Assembly: GCF_000004075.3 (NCBI RefSeq)
Contig: NC_026657.2
Coordinates: forward strand, 9,114,001-9,178,000
Reading direction: 5' to 3'
DNA length: 64,000 nucleotides
Origin: Cucumis sativus
Taxonomy: Eukaryota > Streptophyta > Magnoliopsida > Cucurbitales > Cucurbitaceae
Made by a program: the position numbers and the translations under genes. Below the pieces are notes generated by a model. That model did no database searches and had not been told where the DNA came from. It saw nothing but the letters and a program-made list of their open reading frames with translations. Each line of letters starts with the position of its first letter. Within the stretch, counting starts at the first letter, position 1. This document shows positions 36,947 to 48,762 of this stretch, in pieces.

Positions 36947-38977
36947 ATGGAACAAACATCTGTTGATGCTCGGAAAAATCTACGAAGTAAAATCGGTTCT
37001 TTCTGTGGTAGAAACAAAGACGAGGAGAATTTAGAAAATGGTGATTTGGGTCTGTCAAAGTACTCAATATCAAGAGGGTTGAATAAGAAGTTAATGCTGC
37101 CTCATGCATTGTATTTGAAGTTGAAGCAAAACCGAATCAGTAGAAGCTATGTGCATGATTCATTTTTTAACTGTAACATAGGGTTAGACTATAAGGTTCC
37201 GAAGTATATGGTGACTATAGATGAGAAATATCTTCGACGATGTTTGGAACTGATTCAGACTAGTGCATTGAAGGCTGCACGTTGTAACGAATCTATAAGC
37301 CTTAGCTCTGTGAAGACGGGTGCTTTGACTGAAAGCTTGAGTGTTGATAAATTGCAAACGAGAGGGATGGCTCATATGGAAAGATTCATTATCACGTGCC
37401 CTTCAGCAGGCGAGGATAGCAATACAGTCCTAAGCTCGAACAAAATGTGGTTTGTTGGTTCAATTATGGGAAGCAAGAGCATGATCAACATATTGAAGAG
37501 TCCTTTATTGCATCAACTCGGTATCACAGAAGAAACTTCAAACTTGATAAGAATGGACCTGAATGATATCAAAGGCTTCACTGGCAGCAATTTTATGGAT
37601 TCTCCTGGTGATGTGGATATATCTTCATTGAAGAATCTAGACAACACAAAACCGGAAAGCCATCAAGATGGATCTGATGCAGCAAACGAGAGGTTTTTCT
37701 CCACACCCAGCAGAAATTCTTTATGTTCTGATCAGTCTTCTTCGGGCTCAGCCTCCACATCACTTTGTCAAGGTATGCTTCAGTTTACATGGAAGGATGG
37801 AAGTCCTTATTTCATCTTCTCTGTAGACGATGAGAAGGAAGTCTATGTGGCTAGCTCATCAAAGGTCACATCGGCAGATAATAACGCTTTGGACTATGTT
37901 TATTTGTTCTGTTCTGCAAAGAGCGGTCTTAAGGATCATGAGGTTAGAAATAGCAGACCCTGTATTGTTGGCAAGATGACGGTGTCAACTTCCTATGGTG
38001 TCTGTTCGAATAATTCGAAAATTGCAGATACTGAATTTGTGTTGTTTGGTGGTATTGAAAATTCTGACTTAGAGATTAGTCCTTCAAACACTGTCCTCAA
38101 GAAGAATAAGGTATTTCCAAGGAAGGTGGCTGAAGTATTTAGGACAAGTAACTCATCTAAACATAGAAACATACCCAATTTGAATAGATCTAGTGTCATG
38201 AAGGATTTTTGTCCTTGGGAACCATACTCAGATAAACTAAACAGCTCCGATGACTTAATTTGTGCTCGTGATCTTCCTCCCAATCTTGAATTGGCTGCCA
38301 TTGTTGTGAGAGACCATCTCCCAGAAGATCATGGCAGTAGAGTTGGAGGTTGGGGTTTAAAGTTTCTCAAACAGGCCAAGGCCAAACAAACAAACAATTC
38401 ACTGGATACTTCAGTGCAGGCTGACTGTTGTGTACGAAACAGTGGAAAATGTTCGACGAGCATGGACATTCTCATCCCTGCTGGTCTCCATGGCGGGCCT
38501 AGAACAAGGAATGGAGGTCCTTCCACCCTCAAGGAGCGGTGGAAATCGGGTGGAGTATGTGATTGTGGTGGTTGGGACATAGGATGTCCTCTAACAATAC
38601 TTGAAGGCCAATCGGTCAACGATGATACTTTACGCCAAGCAGACACGCAAGAGTGCAGGGCATTTAACATACATGCTAAGGTATATAAACACACCTTCTC
38701 TCTTTATGTTTTTGTGCCTTTTGGAGTCATTTGATATGTTGCTTCTCGGAGTATGGAAACTGCATTTAGCTAGATTCATGATGAGAATGCAATTGATATG
38801 TTTCAGGGTTATGAGAATAGTCCTCCAACATTGAGGATGGTGAACATCCGCGACGGCTTGTACTTTGTTCATTTTCAACCAAAACTATCTTCTCTGCAAT
38901 GTTTCTCGATTGCAGTGGCGATTGTCCATTCAAGAAGTCCCAGTCTCAAGCCTCGAAATGTACAGGAGTTAAAATAG
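36947..38977 (+). CDS. DUF3527-domain protein
   Basis: Two exons (36947-38680 and 38807-38977) join at phase 0 to give 634 residues. The N-terminal third is polar with basic patches (GLNKKLMLPHALYLKLKQNR). A serine-rich stretch precedes the DUF3527 region, which begins near residue 275 (LQFTWKDGSPYFIFSVDDEK) and runs to the end with VGGWGLKFLKQ, CDCGGWDIGCPL and the second-exon LYFVHFQPKLSSLQCFSIAVAI. The family is plant-specific and has no established biochemical role. There is no signal peptide or membrane segment. The split just before the last ~56 residues and the conserved GYENSPPT opening of exon 2 support the splice. An in-frame stop two codons upstream of the ATG in the unspliced sequence is removed if the leader intron is used. 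Confidence 0.9.
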
Positions 38978-40490
38978 CTAGCAGGATCAAGGAAAGTAAG
39001 TTTAATGTAATAGTTGACCTTTTTTTTACTCTTCATAGCATAAAGCATTAGGCAAGTTTGAGCATTTACACATGAAAATTAGAAGTTTATAACTGAATTG
39101 TAATATTGTTTAAACAAAGAAAAAAAAAAACCTCCACAGCTTGTTCCATTTTTGACCCTTACAACCTTTTCATCTCTACGAAGCCCAGAAAACATAAATA
39201 GAGAAATAATTCAGTGCAGTTGATGCAATTTGATTTAATGTTAATTTTTCTTCATCTGAAAATCTTTGCTTAGAAAGTTATGGATTGGAGAAGTTCTAAA
39301 CTTTGTTGTCAAATGTTAGATAAGTTTGTGCTGTCTCCATTCATCTGTGGGCACATGTTTGAAGAGGAATTGGGTTAATGTCTTTTGACATTTTGGTTTT
39401 GAAGTTGACATCCATTTACGTGTCTCCAACGTCTATCGTTGAAGACTTTTTGTTTTTATTTCTTGATATTATAGTTTTGTAAAGGCTATTTGTGTTATAA
39501 TAAAATAATATGATTTGGAAAAGTTATTTGAAATATTTATGCCCTTTAGAAAGTATGGTTATGAGAGTCTCTTTTTTCCAAATACGTTTTTGAACTGAGC
39601 TTATATGTTTATTTATTTATTCAAGTTCAACAAGACCTTCCTTCCAACATGAAAAAGCTTACTCTAAAACGTTGTTTCTAATGGCATGGTTTATGATATG
39701 AGACTGGTCAAATAGATAAAATAGCAGTGTGATACAATCATATTCAAACAACATATCTCCTAATACCTAACCATTACGGTCCTATATGTCAACAAAGTTT
39801 TTGTTTGCTTTTGGCATTAGAGTTGGTAGACCCATTATATATATATATATATGCACTCCTTTTATGTTACATTGTGCTAAATTACTATTACCAATCAAAT
39901 ACTTTTTTGAAATGGTTTGAATATGTTTTTTTTAGCATGTCTTGGGGGCTTTGGACAATACTCTCAAAACCTATATTGTAATATGTAATTTGTAATATTG
40001 GACATAGGAGTTGCATATATAAACCCCTATCTTAATGACCTCTTTCAATTGGAATAATTGCAAATTTAGCAATTAGATTCAAAATAATTAAGTGTATAGC
40101 ACCATATGAGTCTATCAACGATAGTTTTGTCATATTTGTATTTTTTTAAATTGTTGCTACACTTTTAATTATTATTCATAAAATAACTATCAATTACAAT
40201 TTTTCTTTTGAATTTTATACTCAATTCAAATAATATAATTGTTTTTTCTTAGTATGCGACCATAACTAACACAAGTTAAATAACTTATCATTGTCATGAT
40301 ACATTTAAAATTTAAGTTAAATAAATAAGGAATAAAAAATGATTTTAATTGAAAAGGCAAGTTTGAAAATTTATTAATTTATCATTATTATTAATTTGTT
40401 TTGACAAAAGGGAAAATGAGAAATTTGTGATTAAGCATAGGAGATCTTGGATCAAGAATATAGTGGACTCATTACAGTTAGGCCCACAAT
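38978..40490. other. Intergenic spacer
   Basis: This contains the 3' flank of the DUF3527 gene and AT-rich DNA with a TA microsatellite at 39836-39853. No gene is seen. Confidence 0.6.
39836..39853. repeat. (TA)n microsatellite
   Basis: Nine TA units lie in AT-rich intergenic DNA. Confidence 0.85.
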
Positions 40491-40591
40491 TAGCCAGCCA
40501 CTTATTAGGCCTCGATGGACTCTGGGCTTCAAAGCCCACGTCCGTCCATCATCTCCTCTCTAATTGCGTATAAATAAAGGCAAAACCCTAA
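40491..40591 (+). promoter_or_regulatory. Translation-type promoter: site II elements, TATA box and telo box
   Basis: Three site II-like motifs lie at 40491 (GGCCCA), 40523 (TGGGCT) and 40533 (AGCCCA). A TATA box TATAAATA sits at 40569-40576 and a telo box AAACCCTAA at 40583-40591. This combination is known for plant ribosomal-protein and snoRNA genes. No protein-coding exon fits downstream for 1.5 kb, but a two-hairpin RNA candidate begins about 130 bases on. Confidence 0.65.
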
Positions 40592-40718
40592 TGCTTATCA
40601 TCGGGCGGAAGCATTCCATCAGGTAGAACCCTAGTTTCTCTTCGTCTCCTTTTCACCTTCTCCTGTATTCTTCTCCTTCTCTTACTCTATTCCCATTGTT
40701 TTCCCCTAATTGCGAAAT

Positions 40719-40854
40719 CGCTGGTGATGTGGTGCCTAGGATTTTCTATATTTTGTTTCTCTGCACCTCCCATGACCAGCTAGATTGCAGACCAACCTTA
40801 CCCCTTTTCCAGATGGTAACTTTGAATATCATCTCTGTCAAGGTTGGGACATTC
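40719..40854 (+). ncRNA. Candidate H/ACA-box snoRNA
   Basis: By eye the segment folds as hairpin-hinge-hairpin-tail. Hairpin 1 has a lower stem GCTGGT/ACCAGC (40720-40725 with 40775-40780) and an upper stem GGTGC/GCACC around an internal loop. The hinge carries an imperfect H box (AGATTG at 40782; an alternative AGACCA begins at 40790). Hairpin 2 has a perfect 8-bp lower stem CCAACCTT/AAGGTTGG (40792-40799 with 40840-40847), an asymmetric pocket and an 8-bp upper stem (40811-40818 with 40827-40834). ACA follows at 40849-40851, 14 bases below the upper stem and three bases before the inferred 3' end. Length about 136 fits plant H/ACA RNAs, which guide pseudouridylation of rRNA or snRNA. The target is unassigned. 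Confidence 0.5.
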
Positions 40855-42142
40855 CTACATGGATAGTCACTCTCTTTTCTTATGCTATGTTGCATAATGT
40901 TAGGTCTAGGTTAATTTGACAGCAAGTGTGTTTTGTGAGGAATGTGGTGCTCCCAGATTTAGTCATGTATCATTTCTTAATTATAATGGTTTGATACAGT
41001 TACAAGTCTGGAAAATCGACGTAGTCCATCGTTACAGATGTGTGTAAAATTTCTAGCTCACATCTGTTCCATGTGGTCTCTACATTATGTCTTATTATTT
41101 TTCTTAAGCTTACCACGTTCCTCGTTAGAAACCTTCTTGGGTCAAATATATTAAACATATTAATGCGGATTTGAAAGTGTGTATTCAATTAGAAACTATT
41201 TTTCAATTTTGGCTTGCTCAAAGTTGCTTTGCACGTTTAGGGATATGATACCGTTGATATGGGTTTTAGACTTGAAGAATTCTCAATAGGATTTTGAATT
41301 GGTTTAATAATAAAGTGTAACATTTCTGGATAAGAACGTTTTGATATAAAAGGTCATCTTTGAAGAGAGGTGTGATGGTTGAAACATAAGAGCTTGAAGA
41401 GATCGCGTGTTTAAAAATTGGATTTGATATGTAGAAACCTTCATATTAACGTGTGATTTAATCTGACTTTAGGCTGGATAATGCCTGTCATTACGTTTGT
41501 TAATCGTAATCACTGAAATAATTTCATATTTCGTTGTTAATAAAATAATTTGAAGTTAGCAGGAAAATCACATGTGATATAGGTTAAAGTCATATTATCA
41601 ATAAAAATTAAGTCATTGTAACTTAATATGTACCCATTAGCGCGATAATTTACTAACTTTCAATCCATTTTGTTACTAAATACTACTAATATTGAGCTAC
41701 GAACTAAATTTGTGAGGGCCAATGACATATTTTGGAGACAGCAATATTGGATCATGGTTTTAAATCATTTCAAATTTATCACAAACATGCATGAAATTAT
41801 TTGATTGCTCACAAGAAGACTTAAATTCGTGTGAATATAACAGTTTTGACAATGTTGATCTAATTGTAAAAATGTTTCATATCCATTTTAGCTACTTAAC
41901 TGGAATTAATTTCATATGAAAGTTGGATCGAACACTTGGAAATATGAAAGTAGAAAAGCATACATAATTTTGAGTAAGTTTAGCAATAGAAAAGTTCGGT
42001 TGTGGTGTCACACTACACCTTACATTCAGGGTCATGTGATCTGATTTTGCTCAAATAGTTGACTCTCACCCTTATGATCATGGCCTAATCTTCCTACTTA
42101 AACGCTTCCATATCCCATTTCCATTTCACAATCCAAAACACA
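40855..42142. other. Spacer downstream of the snoRNA candidate
   Basis: A perfect 9-bp hairpin ACAGATGTG/CACATCTGT spans 41034-41067. It could belong to the same transcript but shows no H/ACA or C/D boxes. The remainder, including the acid phosphatase promoter, shows nothing else. Confidence 0.5.
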
Positions 42143-43558
42143 ATGGCAAAATTCTTATTCATTTTTCTGGCCCTCTTGATCACTGCATCAGCTTCAGACT
42201 GGAACATTCTGTCCCAGCGGTCCAAATCTGGCCTCAAAATCAGCCTCAAGAACTACTGTGAAAGCTGGAGATTGAACGTTGAGCTTCATAACATTCGATT
42301 CTTTCGTGTGGTACCCGAGGAATGTGTTAGCTACATTGGCAAGTATGTTACTTCCACTCAATACAAAGTCGATTCCGAGAGGACGATTGAAGAATGTGTT
42401 GTGTATCTTTCTAAGGGATGTGATCTTAAGGGCGATGGCACTGATGCTTGGATTTTTGATATCGATGATACCCTCATCTCTACGGTGCCTTATTACAAGA
42501 AAAATCAATATGGGTATCTTTCTTTTCTTCTTTTCATCATACCCTTTACTTTGTTTTGTGTTTTGAATTGGCTGTCTAGAGATTCTGTTTCTGCTTTTCA
42601 CTATACTATACATACCCTTTGTTTAATTCGGTGTTTTGAATTGATTGCCCAATGAAAATTACATGTCGGAAAGATGGATATCTTATAATCTATATTAAAT
42701 ACACGATATACTTCTGAATTAGTTATAGGATGAAACTCTATGATTACCTAATATTGTCTGTAGAACCTATTCAATTTCTATTATACCATACATACACCTT
42801 ATTGGTTCTGTGTTTTGAATCGATCGTTTCACACGTTGGAAGGATGAAGAGCTCATGATCTTTATAAAAAATACGATATACTTTTCTCATTGTGAATTAG
42901 TTCTGGTATGTAACTTCTCCATGGTTATCCAATATTGCTTGAAGAACAAGGAGGTGTTTATGGGTCCATAGAAGCTGTTTGTGATTTTTCACGATACATA
43001 CCCTTTATGTGGTTCTGTTTATGAGTTTGTAGAATCTGTTCTGAATTCTGAATGATTAGAATGGAATTATGATAGAGGTAAGAAATTGAACCTGACGGAT
43101 TTGGAGGCTTGGATGAGCAAGGCGAGGGCACCAATTTTGGAGCACACATTGAGGCTTTTCAATTTTTTGAAAGCAAAAGGAGTGGACATCATCTTGATAT
43201 CAGCAAGAAGAGAAGGACTGAGATCAGCCACCATTGAGAATCTTGTTCAAGTGGGTTACCATGGATGGACCAATCTCATCTTAAGGTAAGTCAGGTTCAC
43301 AGTCCATAAATCAAAATCATCTCTGGGGTTCTTTTTGTGAGTAAGTGATTAGTTTGTTTGTCTGTTCGATTGATTTGTAGGAGCCCTGAAGATGAAAAGA
43401 AGGGAGTGGAGCAATACAAGGCAGATGTAAGAAGGAGATTGGTAAATGGAGGGTATCATATTTGGGGGATTGTGGGAGATCAATATAGCAGTATTCAAGG
43501 AAGTCCAAGTGGAAGAAGGACATTCAAGCTTCCAAATCCAATGTATTATGTATATTAA
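42143..43558 (+). CDS. Acid phosphatase / vegetative storage protein (HAD class IIIB)
   Basis: Three exons (42143-42513, 43076-43285, 43381-43558) join in phase to give 252 residues, close to the family norm of about 255. A signal peptide (MAKFLFIFLALLITASAS) indicates secretion or vacuolar delivery. HAD motif I is intact (AWIFDIDDTLISTVPYY), so the nucleophile Asp and acid/base Asp are present, unlike in VSPs that lost them. Motif II lies in the IILISARREGLRSATIENL segment and motif IV in GIVGDQYSSIQG. The C-terminus FKLPNPMYYVY is typical. In motif IV the second acidic residue of the common GDQWSD form is Ser here, which could affect metal binding. The family comprises phosphomonoesterases and storage glycoproteins; which role applies is unclear. 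Confidence 0.93.
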
Positions 43559-44444
43559 GCTATTGAATTTTGACTTGCTTTTGGATTTTTTTCACTCTCC
43601 ATGAATGATGGTGAGGAAGGGATTGTATTTTTTAATTCGCAGAGAGAGAGGGAGAGGGAGGGATGAGAGAGAGATTTGTTGATGTGAGTGATGTGATGAA
43701 TAAGTTGATGGTGTATTTCGTTCTGATATTGTTTGGTTTTAAACCATGTTGGATCTTTTCAGTGATGATTTAGATGAGAAGAGGGCGTTTCCTTCATTTC
43801 ATGGAGGATTGACCCAACTCTGTGTTCACTTCACCTGTATTTGAATATTTGAATTATTCATTGATTAAGATATATATTGAGTTCATATATCTTCCTCTTG
43901 AAGACTGCCTGAAACCTCACCCCAGAAGGTTCAACACAATTGTACATCCTATCAATTCAACCAGTCCCTATACATTCAAAACTCCATTTTCTGTAGGGTA
44001 AAATTTAATGTATGCTAGTTGTAATGGAATTTGAGAGGAGATTTCTAACTTTTCTTTTAATTTCTGATCGAAAATATATATCTTAATCAATGAATATCCC
44101 TTTTTAAATTTTCAATTCTAGCAAGAGTTCTAGAGAAGCCATATCCCTTTTTAAAGAAAAAAGGCATTGGAAACTTCATAATATTGATGAGATGGACTGT
44201 TTAGGTCTTCAATCATCATCCTTTAGTAAAAATGGCCTGTCAAGTTGTATACAAGGACGATATTTTGCTGCCAAACTGAAGAATATGAAAGCATAAAGAC
44301 AGCAGAAGGTAGAGCAAATTTCTCCTTCTCCTTGATTAACAAATGACCATGCCATACATTTGTGGAAGCTCAGACAAATCTATCATCTATAATTTATATA
44401 ATGCATCCACTGTGATCACAAAAACATGATCATATCAGATCAGA
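43559..44444. other. Convergent intergenic region
   Basis: This holds the 3' flanks of the acid phosphatase (+) and PGR5 (-) genes, with a purine-rich GAGAGA tract near 43640-43675. No coding signal is seen. Confidence 0.6.
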
Positions 44445-44912
44445 TCAAGCAAGAAATCCTAATTTTTCCCCATTCTTCTTAGCTAACCTAATCAATCCTT
44501 GCCTTTGCTTTGCATCAGCTCCTATAGATTTGCAGAACTCAGTAATTATCTGTCCAAAAGGAAAAACTTCAACACAACTTTCTCACTAAACCTATAAAGG
44601 AGAGAATTCAAGTGAAGGAGGCTAACTAATTACCTGCGAGTGCAGGGCAATGGCCTTGCCTCTCAACTGATTGAAACGTTTCTTCCCAATAATATTTCGA
44701 GCAAGAACAACAACAGGTGCAAATAGACCTTTCCCTTCATTAATATTCTTCATCATTGGCCGGAATCTTACCGGCTTTGCAACTCGAACCACGTCCGGAA
44801 CTGACTTGATCAGCACAATGCTGTTGTCACCACAAATTGAAGTCCCCCAACCTCCATGGAAGGAGGAGGAAAGAGGTTTATGTAGTCCAGTTGCAGAAAT
44901 TGAAGTTGCCAT
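44445..44912 (-). CDS. PGR5: PROTON GRADIENT REGULATION 5, chloroplastic
   Basis: Two exons (44912-44634 and 44549-44445) join at phase 0 to give 127 residues. The first ~55 residues form a Ser-rich plastid transit peptide (MATSISATGLHKPLSSSF). The mature part is almost identical to PGR5 from other plants: NEGKGLFAPVVVLARNIIGK, KRFNQLRGKAIALHSQ, IITEFCKSIGADAKQRQG and the end AKKNGEKLGFLA. PGR5 sits at the stromal face of the thylakoid with PGRL1 and is needed for antimycin-sensitive cyclic electron flow around photosystem I, which builds the proton gradient for photoprotection. The single intron falls right after HSQ. Short gene and family length agree. Confidence 0.97.
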
Positions 44913-46097
44913 GAAAAGGGTGGAAGATCAAAGAGCAATTCTTCTAAGTATCTTCAATGATAGCTGAAGGGTTTTTACCAGCATGCTGAAACTTGAAATG
45001 GAAACATTGATGATGGGTTTTGTATGATCTGTGAAAATTGGATATTTTTGTGGAGTTGTGTGAGAGATTGGATGGAGCTGAGAGAGAGAGAGAGAGTTGA
45101 GGAGTCGTTTTTTAAGCCACACAAATTGGTGGCTTGGATTTTGGTTTAGATGTACATATGGTCCCTATTGGTTTGGAAAATGATCAGAATCTAGACTTCA
45201 ATTGGCCCTTTTTCCTGATTTCTTCCATCTGTCTACCTTTTATCAACCCATTTCATTACAGACAGCATATTCCTAGCCTCTTAATAAATGTTATTTCTGA
45301 GGTTTAATTTACAATTTTTTTATAGAACCATCCAGATACATCTTAAAATCTACTTGAATGTAACACTTTTTGTAATAATATAAAAAAAAATGTACACATT
45401 AGTTCATAGGACTGTGTGTGCTTACAAGTTAACAAGTTCAAATGTTCATTAGTTGGAATGGTTATAGTTCGGGGGGTGGGATGAAATGGGTAGAGCTTCT
45501 GTAGATGATGAATGGAATGAAATGTTAGTGTTTAAATTGGGCCGATGAAATCCAATGTTATAGACCCATGTACAAATACCAAACAACTTATAGAAGAGAA
45601 TATTAATTTTTCTTTCACTGACTTAATTATTGAGTGATGGAAAGTAGTATCTTTCAAAATTTCATTTGACCTACCATATTCTTTGATAAAGTACAAAGCA
45701 GAAGCCTTTTCCTGTTTTGTTAAGTTGCTTATTCAAGTATAACTTGCTTTCTTGAGTTGATCTGAAACAATACATTTTGGAACCCTTAACAACTCAACAC
45801 ATTAATGAAAATTACAATTAAATTATGAGTAATAGCAATCTTAAACATAGGCTCTCCATGATAATTGAGAATGGCAACATTAAGTGGAACTTTTTTTTTT
45901 CTTTTGTTCTAATGAGTACTAAGCTCTAAGCCACCTTGTAAGTAGAAATAAAAGTACCGATCTTGTGGTCATGGTAAAAGAACTCCTCTCCCATGATCTG
46001 TATTTCTTGTATTCAGCAACAACAGACCTTATTTCCAAAGTCATTCTATTGATGTCCTTGAGATTTAAACATTTCATATTGTTGCAATATTTTAAAT
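44913..46097. other. Intergenic: PGR5 promoter and ARPC2B 3' flank
   Basis: A GA run at 45080-45096 lies about 170 bases upstream of the PGR5 ATG, likely in its promoter or leader. The rest is AT-rich without coding signal. Confidence 0.6.
45080..45096. repeat. (GA)n microsatellite upstream of PGR5
   Basis: On the PGR5 strand this reads as a CT run, a common feature of plant core promoters and leaders. Confidence 0.85.
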
Positions 46098-48762
46098 TCA
46101 ATCACTGCATTTTAATCTGGTGTATTGAATTGAAGAAGAAAACTTTGGGAACTTCAGCCATCTTCGGCGAAACCGTGCAAATCCGGGGATTTTAATTCGA
46201 AACCTGATTCTCTTGATCTTCCTACTCAAACTACGACATTTCTGTTTGATGCGTTTAGTTCTAGCTACCAATTTCTTCATATACTTAATGCCTGCATCAG
46301 AAATATAGATCATGGAAGACCTGAGATAAATAGTTGGTTTAATCATGACTCACCAAAGGAAGGTAATTCTTCTTTTTCCATAACAGATATAATCCTTACA
46401 AAATACACTCGATTCAAGATTAGAGTAAAATATGGTTGGGATCAATTACAATAAAGATCAGTGGACTTCAATAGTGATGGGTGGGGGGATGGGACTCATG
46501 GGAGGAACAATTATTAGATGATATTCAATCAACAAACAGAAAAAACCAACACGAATGAGAAGACAATGGTATTCCCATTTCTATATTTGTCAAGAGCACA
46601 ATACCTTGACCTTTGTTGAGTACAGCAACATCTGAAGATTTCTGATGTAGGATCTAGACATTTGGGAAAATAAACTTAATCATATGACATAGAAACCAAA
46701 TTATTTTCTTTGTTCTAGAGAAATATCTTCTTCCAAATATCACTGATATTTGGAAAGTTGAAATTACCTCAACAAGCCCTTCTAACCGCCTCCTCATCCT
46801 TCTCTGTATAAAACCTCTGGTTGTCTGTATGGAACATTTACAAAAGATGATATTAAACAGTGTCTTATAGTTATTCCCAGAAGAACAAGGGGGGAAGATT
46901 GTCATAAAAGACAGGTTTTTGATAGACAAACAGGATACCTTCACATGGTATTTAACATATGCATTAAAGTTCAGCAAACTCCACACAGTATTGTCAAGTC
47001 TTTTCCCTTCGACGTGGTGCAGAGAAATATCTGTTGACACATTATGAGTTTGAGAGGACTAGAGTGTCTAGTTTAGTGATACGAATATATCAAGTTGAAC
47101 TAAGTGACAGCCATCCGTTGTTAATACAAGAGATCTTTTACTTTAATAAAACCAATATCGAATTCTTTACTTGTATGTAACACACATTTATAAAAATATA
47201 TATACCAAATGTGACAAATCCTCCATTGGTGCTCAATTCTTCTAAAGGTTCGCCTCTCAGTTCTGGAGGGGGTATGGGTGACCAACAGCAGGGAGGCGCT
47301 TTTGACCATTTTTCAGAGCTTCCCACATCCATAAGTTCCTATTTCGACTACAGGAATTGTATTATCCAAAATAAAATCATACAGTCATCAAAATAATAAG
47401 AACAGATCCCAGCATTACAATGTCAGCAACATACCCGAAAGAAAGCTGTTGCAATGATCACATCTGTATCTTCCTTGAAACGAATGGGGTAGATTATGAG
47501 AATCTTTTGAGGCTGAATGCAAGAAATTTGTCTACTATGAGATATGAATATGCACAAGATGAATTAAGAGTGGAACTACTATGTCAAAATTTGAAATAAC
47601 CCCAATCATATTTCTCTGTTTTCTCAGTCAGCTAGTATTGTTTGCACAAGAAGGGCTTTACAAAGAACGGGCACACTGAATTAAGTCAAAATACTCCCAC
47701 TGTGGACTTCAGAGTTTCAGATTAAAGGAAACAAAATAATTCTGACTTGCCTGCTTGACGACAAAGAATGGTTCCCTTGGATGATATACAAGCTTGATGG
47801 GCCTAGAGATTCCTTGAAATAGAGTCGGTGAATTAACATTTCTCAATACTTCTTTCAGCCGAGAACTTATGATCACTGCTTGAACAGCAGCAATGTCTGT
47901 AATGATCTTTTCTGACTCTGCAAAAGGTAGATCCACATCAAGTAATCAACATCATGACCTATGAGAAGGCCCACATTTCAATTTGATACTATAGTTATCA
48001 GGACTTTCGGCGTAACAGGACAAGTATGAGCCTAAGCTCAATCTTCTGGAGATTGTCAAATAGTAAAAAAATCATCTTTTATTTCCACTAACTTTTTTCA
48101 TCAACTAGTTTTCTATTTAATGAAGCTGTTCAAGTGTGAAACTACCTTCCCCATGCAAAATTTTTGCAGAGTTGATTCTTAGAGTAAGTTCGTATCCTTC
48201 TTTTGCAGGTTCAATGATCTCAATGGCATGAGAGCAAATTTGTTTTACCATCTCAACGGTGTAGGGTGAGAGCCCATCAGATAAAAGATCCCCTTGCGAC
48301 AACAATGGAGTGGCAATTGACAAGTAAATGTGCTGTGGATCCGGCACGGAAGACTACCAAACAATCAGCAAGCCATCAGGACATTATTTCAAACGTTCAA
48401 CATACATAATCCCAGGTGAATGACAATGGCTGTACCTGGATATGGTACTGAACAGAACCATATTCATGCAAGTGATGCTCAATTTCAGTGGGTTTTTCCA
48501 AACTGCAATAATATCCAACAAAAATCTTCAAAAGATCTATTTTCCAGCACAACATATACAATTTAATGCCAAACGACTAAAACCTATTTAAAGTTTCAAC
48601 CAAACTCAATATTTCTCCCTCAAGGAACCTGTAGAGTCCAAATTTCAGCATATACTGATGCTCATCTGTTTACCTAAAATGTACACGTGAACTTGTTTCT
48701 CACCTGTACAGTTTAAGGAGGATCTCCTTCAAAGCTGGTGAAGCTCTTTGAAAGCATGCCAT
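46098..48762 (-). CDS. ARPC2B: Actin-related protein 2/3 complex subunit 2B
   Basis: Ten exons join in phase to give 361 residues: 48762-48704, 48502-48436, 48353-48146, 47917-47751, 47512-47435, 47338-47206, 47030-46939, 46824-46768, 46641-46611 and 46291-46098. The protein starts MACFQRASPALKEILLKLY and follows the plant ARPC2B type: IKLVYHPREPFFVVKQ, EDTDVIIATAFFR, APPCCWSPIPPPELRGEPLE, then RLDNTVWSLLNF and GFIQRRMRRRLEGLV. ARPC2 forms, with ARPC4, the structural core of the Arp2/3 complex that nucleates branched actin filaments. The C-terminal extension beyond the animal protein is very basic (KIKRIRFRIKIPGFARFRRR), as in Arabidopsis ARPC2B. The intron after exon 4 appears to use a GC donor (CAG|GCAAGT). 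Upstream ATGs exist, but none extends the family sequence. Confidence 0.93.

Noticed and set aside
44180-44290. Possible C/D-box snoRNA (TGATGA near 44185, CTGA near 44277)
   Set aside because: Terminal stem is bulged, no clear internal C' and D' boxes, and no promoter; likely chance.
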